Assembly (NCBI RefSeq): GCF_002968575.1
Contig: NZ_PVBM01000025.1
Coordinates: 1-64,000 of the forward strand
Direction of reading: 5' to 3'
DNA length: 64,000 bases
Source: Neorhizobium huautlense
Lineage (GTDB): Bacteria > Pseudomonadota > Alphaproteobacteria > Rhizobiales > Rhizobiaceae
Under the pieces are notes generated by a model. It saw only the letters and a program-made list of their open reading frames with translations, did no database searches and was not told where the DNA came from. The number at the start of each line of letters is the position of its first letter. Positions within the stretch are counted from its first letter, which is position 1. Shown here in pieces: positions 1-10,601 of the stretch. Position numbers and translations under genes: made by a program.

Positions 1-2
1 GA

Positions 3-47
3 AGGCATGTCGTCGACGATATCCCGGTTGTCCTGATGGGAAGCTAG
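3..47 (+). CDS. 3' end of an upstream gene (partial, unidentified)
   Basis: The window opens inside a possible plus-strand reading frame that ends at a TAG codon and gives a protein-like tail (HVVDDIPVVLMGS). The other two frames give an immediate stop or an unconvincing peptide. Only about 14 codons are visible, so no family can be named. In many related genomes a second citrate synthase-like gene lies beside the one that follows here, but nothing visible shows that this tail belongs to it. Confidence 0.3.
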   Translation, partial: RHVVDDIPVVLMGS

Positions 48-113
48 CGAGCCCGGCAGGCCTGGGTTGCGCTCTTAAAGGAGAATGGGAAGCCGGGAGC
101 CGAACGCCACTCT

Positions 114-151
114 GTGACCGAAGCCGGGAAACAGACCGGCGTTAGGGTCAC
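114..151 (+). other. nested inverted repeat, possible structured leader RNA
   Basis: GTGACC pairs perfectly with GGTCAC, and an inner GCCGG pairs with CCGGC around the loop GAAACAGA. The segment AAGCCGGGAAACAGACCGGC recalls the 3' B12-box of cobalamin riboswitches, and GCCACT lies just upstream. The other conserved riboswitch blocks, including the CCCGCAACTGT core, are absent. It may be a degenerate riboswitch relic, an unrelated leader of the following citrate synthase-like gene, or the end of the upstream transcript. Apart from this hairpin, positions 48-316 show no gene. Confidence 0.25.
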
Positions 152-316
152 GAATTGGAGAATGGTTCAGAACCGCAGGCGGGCAAAAACCCGTTCTGCG
201 AACCGAGAAGCTTTAACTGATCGGGCCCAAACGCCGGTCAAAACATAACCGAACCCAAGGAAAAGCCGCGAAAATAAGCGTTCTTGCCCTTGTGTTCTTT
301 CATTGGAGAAACACCC

Positions 317-1405
317 ATGAAGAACGGACTTGAAGACGTCATTGCCGCAGAAACCCGGCTCTCTGACGTCGATGGAGATGCGGGCCGGCTGATCATACGC
401 GGCATATCGCTGGAAGAGCTCGTTGAAGATTCTAGCTACGAGGACGTCGCCGCCTTGTTGCTCGATGAACTGCTGGAACGCCCGATCGGAGCCGCAGAAC
501 TGCGGGCTTCTCTGGGGCGGGCGCGTGGCGAAGTTTTTGTTCATGTGCAGGCGATGGATGGCACGCTGACGGACCTTCCGCCTGTCGATGCCGTGCGCGC
601 CCTAATCGCACGCCTTCCGGACGGTGACGACTTCGGGACCGCGCTCCTTTTGCTTGCCGCCCCCGCCGTCTTCCTGCCGGCGATCCTGAGGATTCGGGAG
701 GGTAAGGCGCCGGTCGCTCCCACCCCGTCGCTGTCCCAGTCCGCCGACATTCTTGCAATGTTGACGGGAAGCCTGCCGACTGCCGAGCAGGTATCGGCGC
801 TGGATGCCTATCTGGTGACGATTTCGGACCACGGCCTCAATGCGTCGACCTTTGCCGCTCGCGTGATAGCCTCCACCAAGGCCGGCCTCACCTCTTCGGT
901 ACTGGCCGCCATCAGCGCCCTCAAAGGACCTTTGCATGGCGGAGCGCCGGGGCCGGTGCTGGATATGCTTGACGCCATCGGTACCGAAGAGAATGCAAGG
1001 AAATGGCTCGGACAGGCGCTCGATCGCGGTGAACGTCTGATGGGTTTTGGCCACCGCATCTATCGCGTGAGGGATCCGCGCGCCGACGCGTTGAAGGGAG
1101 CGCTCGTTCCCCTGGTCGCCACGGGCCAGGTTGATGCCGACCGCATCCGGCTCGCCGAAGCGGTCGAACAGGCAGCCCTTGCAATCTTGAGAGAACGCAA
1201 GACCGACCGCACGCATGATGTCAACGTGGAGTTCTACACCGCCCTGCTACTCGACGCGCTGAAGTTTCCGCGTAAGGCATTTACGGGTGTCTTTTCGATC
1301 GGTCGCACGATCGGCTGGATCGCGCATGCTCGCGAGCAAGCGCTCGAAGGACGGTTGATCCGTCCGCGGTCGGCCTATATCGGACCGGTACCGCAGGCCG
1401 CCTGA
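317..1405 (+). CDS. citrate synthase / 2-methylcitrate synthase-like protein
   Basis: A 362-residue member of the citrate synthase superfamily, which condenses acetyl-CoA or propionyl-CoA with oxaloacetate. The two active-site histidine regions are visible as GPLHGGA and GFGHRIYRVRDPRA. The position of the usual catalytic Asp (NVDFY in E. coli GltA) reads NVEFY, a Glu that I also associate with the shorter CitA-type branch. The protein is shorter than GltA (about 430 residues). The start is ATG at 317, with GGAG eight bases upstream; an in-frame start 33 bases earlier lacks a good ribosome site. It is likely a secondary citrate or methylcitrate synthase, and its true substrate cannot be told from sequence. 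Confidence 0.8.
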   Translation: MKNGLEDVIAAETRLSDVDGDAGRLIIRGISLEELVEDSSYEDVAALLLDELLERPIGAAELRASLGRARGEVFVHVQAMDGTLTDLPPVDAVRALIARLPDGDDFGTALLLLAAPAVFLPAILRIREGKAPVAPTPSLSQSADILAMLTGSLPTAEQVSALDAYLVTISDHGLNASTFAARVIASTKAGLTSSVLAAISALKGPLHGGAPGPVLDMLDAIGTEENARKWLGQALDRGERLMGFGHRIYRVRDPRADALKGALVPLVATGQVDADRIRLAEAVEQAALAILRERKTDRTHDVNVEFYTALLLDALKFPRKAFTGVFSIGRTIGWIAHAREQALEGRLIRPRSAYIGPVPQAA

Positions 1406-1407
1406 AA

Positions 1408-1436
1408 GAAAACCCGGGCCTGAGCACCGGGTTTTC
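1408..1436. terminator. bidirectional terminator between citrate synthase and pyrG
   Basis: A perfect 10-bp stem, GAAAACCCGG with CCGGGTTTTC, encloses a 9-base loop. A-rich and T-rich arm ends give a T-tract on both strands. It sits between two convergent genes, three bases after the first stop codon. Confidence 0.85.
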
Positions 1437-1445
1437 TTGATTGCA

Positions 1446-3074
<1,629 letters not shown>

Positions 3075-3164
3075 GGGAGTCACCGGATACCTTTTCATTG
3101 GTGATTCCGCCAGTCCAAATCGTCCGTTCGACGAAAACGCCTGTGGAATCTTCACAAAATAAAA

Positions 3165-3187
3165 CCGGCAGGCTTTTGGCCCGCCGG
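3165..3187 (-). terminator. terminator after secG
   Basis: On the minus strand CCGGC, one mismatch, then GGC pairs with GCC and GCCGG around TTTTG, and the mRNA-sense strand continues with TTTTATTTT. It lies between the secG stop and the pyrG start, so part of the secG transcripts probably ends here. Confidence 0.65.
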
Positions 3188-3209
3188 AGCTTGAAGCGTC
3201 GACCGTGTC

Positions 3210-3677
3210 TTATTGACCGGTCGGTACACCCGTCGGTGCCGCTGGCGCGGCCGGGGCTGCGGGAGCCGGAGCAGCGCCCGTTGCGGGTGCTGCAGGCGCC
3301 GGTGCCGCAGCGCCGGAACCCGAAGGAACGCCGTTGCCCGATTGCGCTGGAGCCTGGGTCGGCGCCGGGCCAAGCTGATCGAGAATGCCGCCGCCCTGGC
3401 CCTGCTGGCTCTGGGGAATGCGGTTCAGGATATCGCTCGGACGGCTTTCGTAGCGCGCCAGGATGCCAAGAGCCAGCGACGTGATGAAGAAGAGCGTCGC
3501 AAGAATGGCCGTCGTGCGGGTCAACGCATTGGCTGTGCCGCGTGCCGACATGAAGCCGGAGCCGCCGCCGACGCCGAGCCCGCCGCCTTCGGAGCGCTGG
3601 ATCAGCACAACGCCCACCAACGCGAGCACGATCATGAGGTGAATGACGATCAGAACGGTCTGCATATCAAAATCCAT
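3210..3677 (-). CDS. secG: preprotein translocase subunit SecG
   Basis: The small SecYEG translocon subunit in the inner membrane. A first membrane helix (about residues 6-26) is followed by the signature VVLIQRSEGGGLG, a Gly-rich cytoplasmic loop with the conserved GxA(N)LTR segment, and a second helix near residues 55-75. The last 55 residues are a low-complexity Ala/Pro tail, as is common in alphaproteobacterial SecG. The product is 155 residues if translation starts at 3677 (MDFDMQ) or 151 from the next Met; the ribosome site lies almost on top of the first ATG. It lies between tpiA and pyrG, an order usual in rhizobia. Confidence 0.92.
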   Translation of the reverse strand: MDFDMQTVLIVIHLMIVLALVGVVLIQRSEGGGLGVGGGSGFMSARGTANALTRTTAILATLFFITSLALGILARYESRPSDILNRIPQSQQGQGGGILDQLGPAPTQAPAQSGNGVPSGSGAAAPAPAAPATGAAPAPAAPAAPAAPTGVPTGQ

Positions 3678-3694
3678 GCCTCCGGAGCGGAGGC
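3678..3694 (-). promoter_or_regulatory. hairpin sequestering the secG ribosome-binding site
   Basis: A perfect 7-bp inverted repeat (GCCTCCG, loop CTC, CGGAGGC in the mRNA sense) abuts the secG ATG. Its 3' arm is the only Shine-Dalgarno-like sequence, CGGAGG. When folded it would hide the ribosome site, suggesting translational control or a use of the second ATG. This is read from sequence only. Confidence 0.4.
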
Positions 3695-3757
3695 AACTTA
3701 AGAGGTTGGCGGCTCTTTACATGAGAGCCGCGCGCATTCCAAGCCCCTTGAAGAGCT

Positions 3758-4528
3758 TTAGGCGCTCAGCCCGTCATAGACGCGATAGATGGCGAGGAAG
3801 TCGGCCGCTTTCAAGCTGGCGCCGCCGATCAGCGCCCCGTCGACATTGTCGACGCTCATCAGTTCCTTGGCGTTGGCAGGCTTCACGGATCCGCCATAGA
3901 GGATCCGCATCCGCCTGCCTTCCTCGCCGAAGCGAGCGGCAAGTTCGGAGCGCATGAAGGCATGGGCGGCCTTCACGTCCTCTGTCGTCGGTGTAAGCCC
4001 CGTGCCGATCGCCCATACGGGCTCATATGCAATGACGGTGTTGCTTGCCGTGGCGGCGGCCGGAACGGAGCCCGCGAGCTGACGCTTCAAGATATCGAGC
4101 GTCTGGCCGGATTTGCGTTCATCGGCTGTTTCGCCAATGCAGACGATGGCCGTGAGGCCGGCGCCATATGCGGCTTCCGCCTTGGCGCGCACGAGCTCGT
4201 CACTTTCTGCGTGGTCCGTGCGCCGTTCGGAGTGGCCGACGATGGCATAGGTCCCAAAGCAGTCGGCGATCATCTCCGCGGAAATATCGCCCGTGTGGGC
4301 GCCGTTGCCTTTCTGGTGGCAGTCCTGCGCGCCGATCGCCAGCGGGCTGTCGGTGCACAGCGCCGTCGCCACATAGAGCAGCGTCGCCGGAGGGCAGATC
4401 AGCGCGTCGACTTTTTCCGACAAGGCGCCCTGGACACCTTCGGCCATAGCCTTGATCTCGTTTAAGGACTCACGAGTGCCGTTCATTTTCCAGTTTCCGG
4501 CAACGAGCGGGCGCACATCTGGCGTCAT
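3758..4528 (-). CDS. tpiA: triosephosphate isomerase
   Basis: Interconverts dihydroxyacetone phosphate and glyceraldehyde 3-phosphate in glycolysis and gluconeogenesis. The 256-residue TIM barrel has the substrate-binding Asn-Lys in GNWKMNG (Lys14), the electrophilic His in GHSERR, the catalytic Glu in AYEPVWAIGTG and the C-terminal phosphate loop YGGSVKP. Length is normal. The start at 4528 has an AGGA ribosome site. First gene of the tpiA-secG-pyrG run; the 140-bp gap upstream should contain its promoter. Confidence 0.97.
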   Translation of the reverse strand: MTPDVRPLVAGNWKMNGTRESLNEIKAMAEGVQGALSEKVDALICPPATLLYVATALCTDSPLAIGAQDCHQKGNGAHTGDISAEMIADCFGTYAIVGHSERRTDHAESDELVRAKAEAAYGAGLTAIVCIGETADERKSGQTLDILKRQLAGSVPAAATASNTVIAYEPVWAIGTGLTPTTEDVKAAHAFMRSELAARFGEEGRRMRILYGGSVKPANAKELMSVDNVDGALIGGASLKAADFLAIYRVYDGLSA

Positions 4529-4668
4529 AGGCAGCTATTCCTCTTTCTTACGATCCTGTCGGCCAAGACCGAAACCTCCGCGGATATGGCAAGTGTTTAG
4601 ACGCTTCCTGCGAAAATTGGTACGCAAAAGACGAGGTTTGTTCAAAGACTTCGGTTGTTGTGTCCAGT

Positions 4669-5562
4669 TCAGCGGGCACCCAGCACGAAGTTCAAGGCCT
4701 TGCGCCAATCCACCATTCGGATCGGCGTGCCGTGGCTGCCCGTTTGAAACAAGGCGAAGCGGACCGGATAATCGGCGCGCTTGAGCTTGCGATAGATCGC
4801 TGTCTGCTCCTCCGCTTTATAGACGCTGTCGGCACTTCCATGGGCGAAGTAGATGGGTACCTTCGCCTCTGCGAGAGGACTTGTTGGCAGCTTCGAGTCC
4901 GAAGGTCCGCCGAGCAACACCATGCCTTTTAGGTGACGCGCAGCCTCCGGGTCGCTACTGATCCCCTGGCAGATGAAGCCTCCCATCGACGCGCAGGCAA
5001 GAATCACCGGCCGGCCGGAGGATTGCTGGAAGGAATGGCGGATCAATGCGGCGATGTCGGCGATACCCTTGTCATCGAAGGAGGTGACGCTCGGCGCATA
5101 ATAGGTTCCGCCATTGTTCACGGCGAGGTTCTTCAGGCGGTTGAAGTTGCCGCCGAATGTATAGTCGTTCGCCCCGAGCCGTCTGTCGCCTCCCCGCCCG
5201 TGAATGAAGATGACCGTAAAGGTCGCACCCTTGGCCTGTCCCACCCTGGTGACATCAATCGCTCGGTTTTCGATTGCCAGCGTCTCGTTCTCCTGGTGGC
5301 GCCGCACCCCCACTGAGACATAGGCGTCCTTGACGCGGCGTTCCGGCTCCCGATCGCGGCCGTTGATGTCGCGCATTTCCTGGTAGTCGATCACCTCGTA
5401 AGCGCCGCCATCCTCGGTCCGCAGCACTGTCTGATTTGAAAAAAGATCGTCCTTGAACGGTTTGATCGGGCCGTCTGCTGCCGCAGCGGACGGGCCGACA
5501 AAAGCGAGCAGACCAGCAAAAACCGTGCCTGAGACGAAATGAATTGTGGACATGGTCGGCAT
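4669..5562 (-). CDS. secreted alpha/beta hydrolase
   Basis: A predicted exported alpha/beta-hydrolase of about 297 residues. The N-terminal 25-28 residues form a signal peptide (MPTMSTIHFVSGTVFAGLLA, then an Ala-rich cleavage region). The fold is supported by an oxyanion-type FIHGRGGDRR, a nucleophile elbow ACASMGG (Ser, with Ala for the first Gly of GxSxG), an acidic residue in HGSADSVYKAEEQ and a C-terminal TGSHGTPIRM with the probable catalytic His. The substrate is unknown; esterase or lipase-like activity is plausible. Starts at 5562 or 5553 are both possible. It is transcribed divergently from parE. Confidence 0.7.
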   Translation of the reverse strand: MPTMSTIHFVSGTVFAGLLAFVGPSAAAADGPIKPFKDDLFSNQTVLRTEDGGAYEVIDYQEMRDINGRDREPERRVKDAYVSVGVRRHQENETLAIENRAIDVTRVGQAKGATFTVIFIHGRGGDRRLGANDYTFGGNFNRLKNLAVNNGGTYYAPSVTSFDDKGIADIAALIRHSFQQSSGRPVILACASMGGFICQGISSDPEAARHLKGMVLLGGPSDSKLPTSPLAEAKVPIYFAHGSADSVYKAEEQTAIYRKLKRADYPVRFALFQTGSHGTPIRMVDWRKALNFVLGAR

Positions 5563-5746
5563 CACCTGTTTACTGCATCCGTAGCGCCTTGCCATTCGCG
5601 GCCGCGCAACGCATTCCTCGCATAGACGTTTCCTCGCGACATCGCGAAAAGGCCGGGTTTCTGGCAGAATCGCGAGTGATTCGAAACAGCACGAGATGGG
5701 TATGGCTTCTTCCTCCGCACCCCGACAGGTAGTACCGACACAGCCG

Positions 5747-7798
5747 ATGGATGACAATAACGACCTTTTCGCCGAACTGCCTTTGACGTCAAAGCCAGTC
5801 GCCGCCGAACCTACGCCCGCCATAAAGGCCGAGCCCTCGACACCGCGCCCTGCCCCGGCGCAATCCTCCGGTGACGACTATGGCGCATCGTCGATCCGGG
5901 TGCTCGAAGGTCTGGAACCGGTGCGGATGCGTCCGGGCATGTATATCGGCGGCACGGATGAGAAGGCCCTCCATCACCTTTTTGCAGAAGTCATCGACAA
6001 CTCGATGGACGAGGCCGTTGCCGGCCATGCGAATTTCATCGAAGTGCATCTGGATTCGGAAGGATTCCTCACGGTCACCGACAACGGTCGCGGCATTCCG
6101 GTCGAGAACCATCCGCAGGTGCCGGGCAAGTCGACCCTCGAAGTGATCATGACCAAGCTTCATGCGGGTGGTAAGTTCGATGGCAAGGCCTACGAAACCT
6201 CCGGCGGTCTGCATGGGGTCGGTGTTTCGGTCGTCAACGCCTTGTCGGATTCGCTCGAGGTCGAAGTCGCCCGCAACCGCAAACTCTATCGCCAGCGCTT
6301 TTCGCGTGGCGTACCGCAGGGCGGCCTGGAAGAGTTGGGCGACGTCCACAACCGCCGCGGCACCCGGGTGCGGTTCCACCCCGATCCGCAGATCTTCGGC
6401 GAGCACGCGCGGTTCGACGCCGGCCGGATCTTCCGCATGGCCCGTTCGAAGGCATATCTCTTCGGAGGCGTGGAAATCCGCTGGAGCTGCGATCCGGGCG
6501 TCGTGATTGCCGGCGGCGAAATTCCTGAAAAGGCCGTTTTTCACTTTCCGGGCGGATTGAAAGATTATCTATCTGCCACCCTTGGCAAGGATTTTACCGT
6601 CACCCGGGAAATCTTTGCCGGCCGGACCGAAAAGACCGGCGGACACGGCGCCATGGAGTGGGCGATCACCTGGTATGGTGGCGACCCGCAGGTCCATTCC
6701 TATTGCAATACCATCCCGACGCCTGAAGGCGGCACGCACGAAGCCGGTTTGCGCATCGCGCTGACCAAGGGATTGAAGAACTATGCGGAGCTGACCCAGA
6801 ACAAGCGGGCTGCGCAGATCACGACCGACGACGTGATGATCTCAGCCGTTGGCATGCTCTCCGTCTTCATCCGCGAACCGGAATTCGTCGGCCAGACGAA
6901 GGATAAGCTTGCGACGGTCGAAGCGCAGCGTCTTGTTGAAAACGTGCTTCGCGATCCCTTCGACCACTATCTCGCCGGCAATCCGAACGAAGCGGCGAAA
7001 CTCCTCGACTGGGTGATCGAACGCGCCGAGGAGCGCCTGCGGCGGCGCAAGGAAAAGGAAGTCAACAGAAAGACGGCGGTCCGCAAGTTGCGCCTCCCCG
7101 GCAAGCTTGCCGACTGCTCGCAGAACACGGCCGAGGGTGCCGAACTCTTCATCGTCGAAGGCGATTCGGCAGGCGGTTCGGCAAAGCAGGGCCGCAATCG
7201 CGCCAATCAGGCGATTCTGCCGCTCCGCGGTAAAATTTTGAACGTCGGCAGCGCCAGCCGTGAGAAGCTTTCCGCCAACCAGCAGATCGCCGATCTCATC
7301 CAGGCGCTCGGCTGTGGCACACGCACGAAATACCGCGAGGAAGATCTTCGCTACGAGCGCGTCATCATCATGACCGACGCCGATGTCGACGGCGCTCATA
7401 TCGCGTCACTTCTGATTACCTTCTTCTACCAGGAAATGCCGGAGCTGATCCGCGGCAACCATCTCTACCTCGCCGTGCCGCCGCTCTACGTGCTGCGCCA
7501 GGGCGCAAAAACCGTCTACGCCCGCGACGATGCGCATCGCGCCGAGCTTATGGAAACGGTGTTCAAGGGCAAGAAGGTGGAAATCGGGCGCTTCAAAGGC
7601 CTCGGCGAGATGATGCCGGCGCAGCTCAAGGAAACCACGATGGATCCGGCCCACCGCACGCTCTTGCGCGTGGCCATCGATGACGTGGATTTTGAGGGCA
7701 CCCGCGAGGCGGTCGACAACCTGATGGGGACCAAGGCGGACGCTCGCTTCCGGTTCATCCAGGAGCGCGCTGCCTTCGCCGACAATCTCGATATCTGA
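5747..7798 (+). CDS. parE: DNA topoisomerase IV subunit B
   Basis: ATPase subunit of topoisomerase IV, which decatenates daughter chromosomes together with ParC (not in this window). The order is a GHKL ATPase domain (MRPGMYIGGTDEKALHHL, the EVIDNSMDEA Mg-ATP motif, and GGLHGVGVSVVNALS), a transducer domain, and a TOPRIM domain with EGDSAGG and TDADVDGAHI, then the C-terminal GLGEMMPAQL segment. The product is 683 residues from the ATG at 5747, giving MDDNNDLFAEL; a start 51 bases earlier is possible. TOPRIM features and overall length favour ParE over GyrB, which is usually longer. Its stop codon abuts the stop of the convergent phytochrome gene. Confidence 0.93.
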   Translation: MDDNNDLFAELPLTSKPVAAEPTPAIKAEPSTPRPAPAQSSGDDYGASSIRVLEGLEPVRMRPGMYIGGTDEKALHHLFAEVIDNSMDEAVAGHANFIEVHLDSEGFLTVTDNGRGIPVENHPQVPGKSTLEVIMTKLHAGGKFDGKAYETSGGLHGVGVSVVNALSDSLEVEVARNRKLYRQRFSRGVPQGGLEELGDVHNRRGTRVRFHPDPQIFGEHARFDAGRIFRMARSKAYLFGGVEIRWSCDPGVVIAGGEIPEKAVFHFPGGLKDYLSATLGKDFTVTREIFAGRTEKTGGHGAMEWAITWYGGDPQVHSYCNTIPTPEGGTHEAGLRIALTKGLKNYAELTQNKRAAQITTDDVMISAVGMLSVFIREPEFVGQTKDKLATVEAQRLVENVLRDPFDHYLAGNPNEAAKLLDWVIERAEERLRRRKEKEVNRKTAVRKLRLPGKLADCSQNTAEGAELFIVEGDSAGGSAKQGRNRANQAILPLRGKILNVGSASREKLSANQQIADLIQALGCGTRTKYREEDLRYERVIIMTDADVDGAHIASLLITFFYQEMPELIRGNHLYLAVPPLYVLRQGAKTVYARDDAHRAELMETVFKGKKVEIGRFKGLGEMMPAQLKETTMDPAHRTLLRVAIDDVDFEGTREAVDNLMGTKADARFRFIQERAAFADNLDI

Positions 7799-10348
7799 TC
7801 AATACCTGTCGCCAAGCACCTTGGTAACGGCGCCGATCAACGCCGCCGCCTCGTAAGGCTTTCGGACTACGGGGGCTGTAAAGGTCGAGGGAATAATCGA
7901 TTTGTCGCTGTAGCCGGTTGCGAAGATGAACGGCACATCGCGCCGGATCAGTTCCTCGGCTATCGGCAGAGACGTATCCGAACCGAGGTTGACGTCCAGG
8001 ATGGCGACGTCAGGGGTGAAATTCTTGAGCTTGCGGAAGGCGTCGGCCGTAGAAGGCGTGGTCGTTACCTTGGCGATTCCGTAGTCGGCGAGCATTGCTT
8101 CCACATCGGCGGCGATCAGCATCTGGTCCTCGACGAGAAGGAGTTCCAAATCGTTCAGCTTGGAAAGCCCCGCCTTTCCGGGAGGTTCCGGGATTGCTTC
8201 CGGCTCTTCGATCTCCATCGGTTCATCGTCACCGTGAATGTGTTTGGATGGAACCAGGAAGCGAGCCGTGACGCCTTCTTTTCTGTATTCAACCTTCGAC
8301 GCCCCTTCCAGCTCGTACGGGACGCTACGGGTGATCAGAACGCTGCCGAAGCCGCTGCGGCTGGGAGGATTGACTGGCGGGCCTGCGCTTTCGGTCCAGA
8401 AAAGCTCACAATCGCCATTCGCCAGCTTTGACCATTCGATATCGAGCTGTCCGTTGGGCACCGAAAGAGAGCCGTATTTCGCAGCGTTGGTGGACATTTC
8501 ATGAAATACAAGCGCCATTACGGAGAAGGCTCGGCTATCGAGCCAAACGCGCGGTCCTTTGAGGTTAAGCTTGCGAGTGCCTTCGCTATAAGGTTTCAGT
8601 TCGGCTTCCAGGAGATCCGACAAAACCCCGCCATCCCCGCCGCGCACCACCTGGTCGTGGGCGAAAGCCAGTGCCTGAATGCGGCCTTTCAACGAACCGA
8701 TATAGTCTTTCAGGCTGACATCGGCCTCGATCGAATGGCCCACAAGCGCCCTGATCACCGATAGTATGTTCTTGACGCGGTGGTTCAGTTCCTCGTTGAG
8801 CATGCGCTGGCGAAGGTCCGCCTTGCCGCGCTCATCCGCCAGAAGCTCCTTTTGATGCAGAACGATCTCGACCAGAACGGCACGGATGGCATCCGCGATT
8901 TCTCGATCGCTCAAAGTCCACGGCGCAGCCTGCTGCCGCACCGTTTCCTTCCAGATGGAAAAACTTTTTCGAGGCGTCAGCCGGTCTCCGAGCGGACCCG
9001 TATCATAGGACTTTTCAGGGTTGCCCGCCCAGTTCAGCGCCTGAACCATCTCTCGACGGAAGAAAAACAGGTAGTCCCGCGCCCTTTGGGAGAGAGGGAT
9101 CGCCAGCACGCCGCAGATGTCCTCGGGCAGAGCGACCACCCCGGACAAGTCCCTGGAAATCTGATGGCTCGCCCAGATCTTTCCACCCGAGAGCTCGCCG
9201 ATCTGGGTTGCCAGGTCCTCTGCAGAATGACGAAGCGGTGCTGCTCCATCAGTGGTCCAGCCACCGTCCAACCACAACCCGACGCCATCGCATGGCAGCA
9301 TCTTGCCGAAATCGGAAAGTGAGTTGCGCAGCAGAGCGCTGACATCGGCATGATGGGAGGCGGCTTGCAGGAAACGGTCCAGGGATCGCCGGGCGCTGTC
9401 CGCAGCGTTCATGAGCTGCCGCTGCTTGAGAGTACCGAGATGCAGGGAAAAGAATTCCCCGAAGGTTTCGGCGGCCACGCGCTGCGGCATGGAAAGAACC
9501 TTCGGCGAATAGTGGTGACAGGCGATCAAGCCCCACAACTCGTCATCGATCACGATCGAGATCGACATTGACGCGGCGACGCCCATGTTGCGGAGATATT
9601 CGCAGTGGATGGGCGAGACGCTGCGAAGATGAGCGTAGGAAAGATCGAGTGCCTCTCCCGCATCATCCACTTCCGGTACTATCGATACGCGCGGATTGGT
9701 GGCGTCCGAGATGACCCGGATCGTGTTCTTAACATAGAGAGCTCGAGCCTGTTTCGGAATGTCGCCCGCGGGAAAATACTGGCCCTTGAAGCTTTCCAGA
9801 TCCCTGCGTTTGTATTCGCTGATGACCTTTCCGGCCCCGTCTTCCTCGAAGCGGTAGATCATGACCCGATCATATCCGAGCATGGCATACATCAGCCGTG
9901 CGCCGTTTTCGATCAATCGATCTAGGCTCGTCATGTTGCGGACGCGGCTGATCAGCATTCGGGCAACTTCGAGTGGCTGGTCGGAATCGGTTGATGCCGG
10001 TTCGAACTCCAGGATCACCTTGGAGTTTAGCGTGTGGATGGAAACGTCAAAGATTGCGCCGGAGGCAAGCCGCAGGCCGTGCCTCAGCGCCGGCCGCGCC
10101 GGGTCGTCGCAGGTCGCAAGCGCATTGCGCAACGCGTGCGCGGCCTCCCCACCGACAACCTCCTCCAGCCGTTGTCCATTGAGATCGCCCGGCACGGAAA
10201 GCATTCCCGAAGCGTTTTCCGAATGCTGAACGACGACTGCCCCAGCGGCATCGCAAGCCAAAAGGCATCCGTGAGGCTGAATGCTGCCGGGGATATGGAT
10301 AGGCTCTCGGTCGCAGTTCGTTAGGTCGACCGTATGCATGGAAGGCAT
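7799..10348 (-). CDS. bacteriophytochrome with HWE histidine kinase and C-terminal receiver
   Basis: A red/far-red photoreceptor of 849 residues. PAS, GAF and PHY domains are followed by an HWE-family kinase and a fused response-regulator receiver, the layout of Agrobacterium Agp2. Cys12 in DLTNCDREPIHIPG is the expected biliverdin attachment site. The GAF domain has SVSPIHCEYLRNMGVAASM, and the PHY tongue has PRKSF. The usual PASDIP motif reads PAGDIP (residues 193-198). The kinase has His523 in LNHRVKN and the N-box FHEMSTNAAKYG. The receiver has the phospho-acceptor Asp785 in AILDVNLGSD and a late Lys in RKPYE. The start at 10348 gives the conserved N-terminus and an AGGGA site. No heme oxygenase (bphO) is adjacent. 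Confidence 0.93.
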   Translation of the reverse strand: MPSMHTVDLTNCDREPIHIPGSIQPHGCLLACDAAGAVVVQHSENASGMLSVPGDLNGQRLEEVVGGEAAHALRNALATCDDPARPALRHGLRLASGAIFDVSIHTLNSKVILEFEPASTDSDQPLEVARMLISRVRNMTSLDRLIENGARLMYAMLGYDRVMIYRFEEDGAGKVISEYKRRDLESFKGQYFPAGDIPKQARALYVKNTIRVISDATNPRVSIVPEVDDAGEALDLSYAHLRSVSPIHCEYLRNMGVAASMSISIVIDDELWGLIACHHYSPKVLSMPQRVAAETFGEFFSLHLGTLKQRQLMNAADSARRSLDRFLQAASHHADVSALLRNSLSDFGKMLPCDGVGLWLDGGWTTDGAAPLRHSAEDLATQIGELSGGKIWASHQISRDLSGVVALPEDICGVLAIPLSQRARDYLFFFRREMVQALNWAGNPEKSYDTGPLGDRLTPRKSFSIWKETVRQQAAPWTLSDREIADAIRAVLVEIVLHQKELLADERGKADLRQRMLNEELNHRVKNILSVIRALVGHSIEADVSLKDYIGSLKGRIQALAFAHDQVVRGGDGGVLSDLLEAELKPYSEGTRKLNLKGPRVWLDSRAFSVMALVFHEMSTNAAKYGSLSVPNGQLDIEWSKLANGDCELFWTESAGPPVNPPSRSGFGSVLITRSVPYELEGASKVEYRKEGVTARFLVPSKHIHGDDEPMEIEEPEAIPEPPGKAGLSKLNDLELLLVEDQMLIAADVEAMLADYGIAKVTTTPSTADAFRKLKNFTPDVAILDVNLGSDTSLPIAEELIRRDVPFIFATGYSDKSIIPSTFTAPVVRKPYEAAALIGAVTKVLGDRY

Positions 10349-10601
10349 ATTTGAAGTCCCTGAGGTGGGTCCCGCCAGGCCGCAAAACAGCGGCGGACAC
10401 CTCCGCATTCCGTCGAGGCTCAGAGAAGCCCCATCAAGAAGGTTGATTTGCAATTCCGACCGTAACCGGAGGCTGATTTCATATTTCTATCGCATCTGGC
10501 GTCTAGGGCAAGTAAGTAAGCTTCCTTTTAACGGCGAAGAGCATAGTCTTGTAGCCTGGCGCAGCAAACGCCATATGACGCGAAACCAGGAAGGACAACG
10601 G

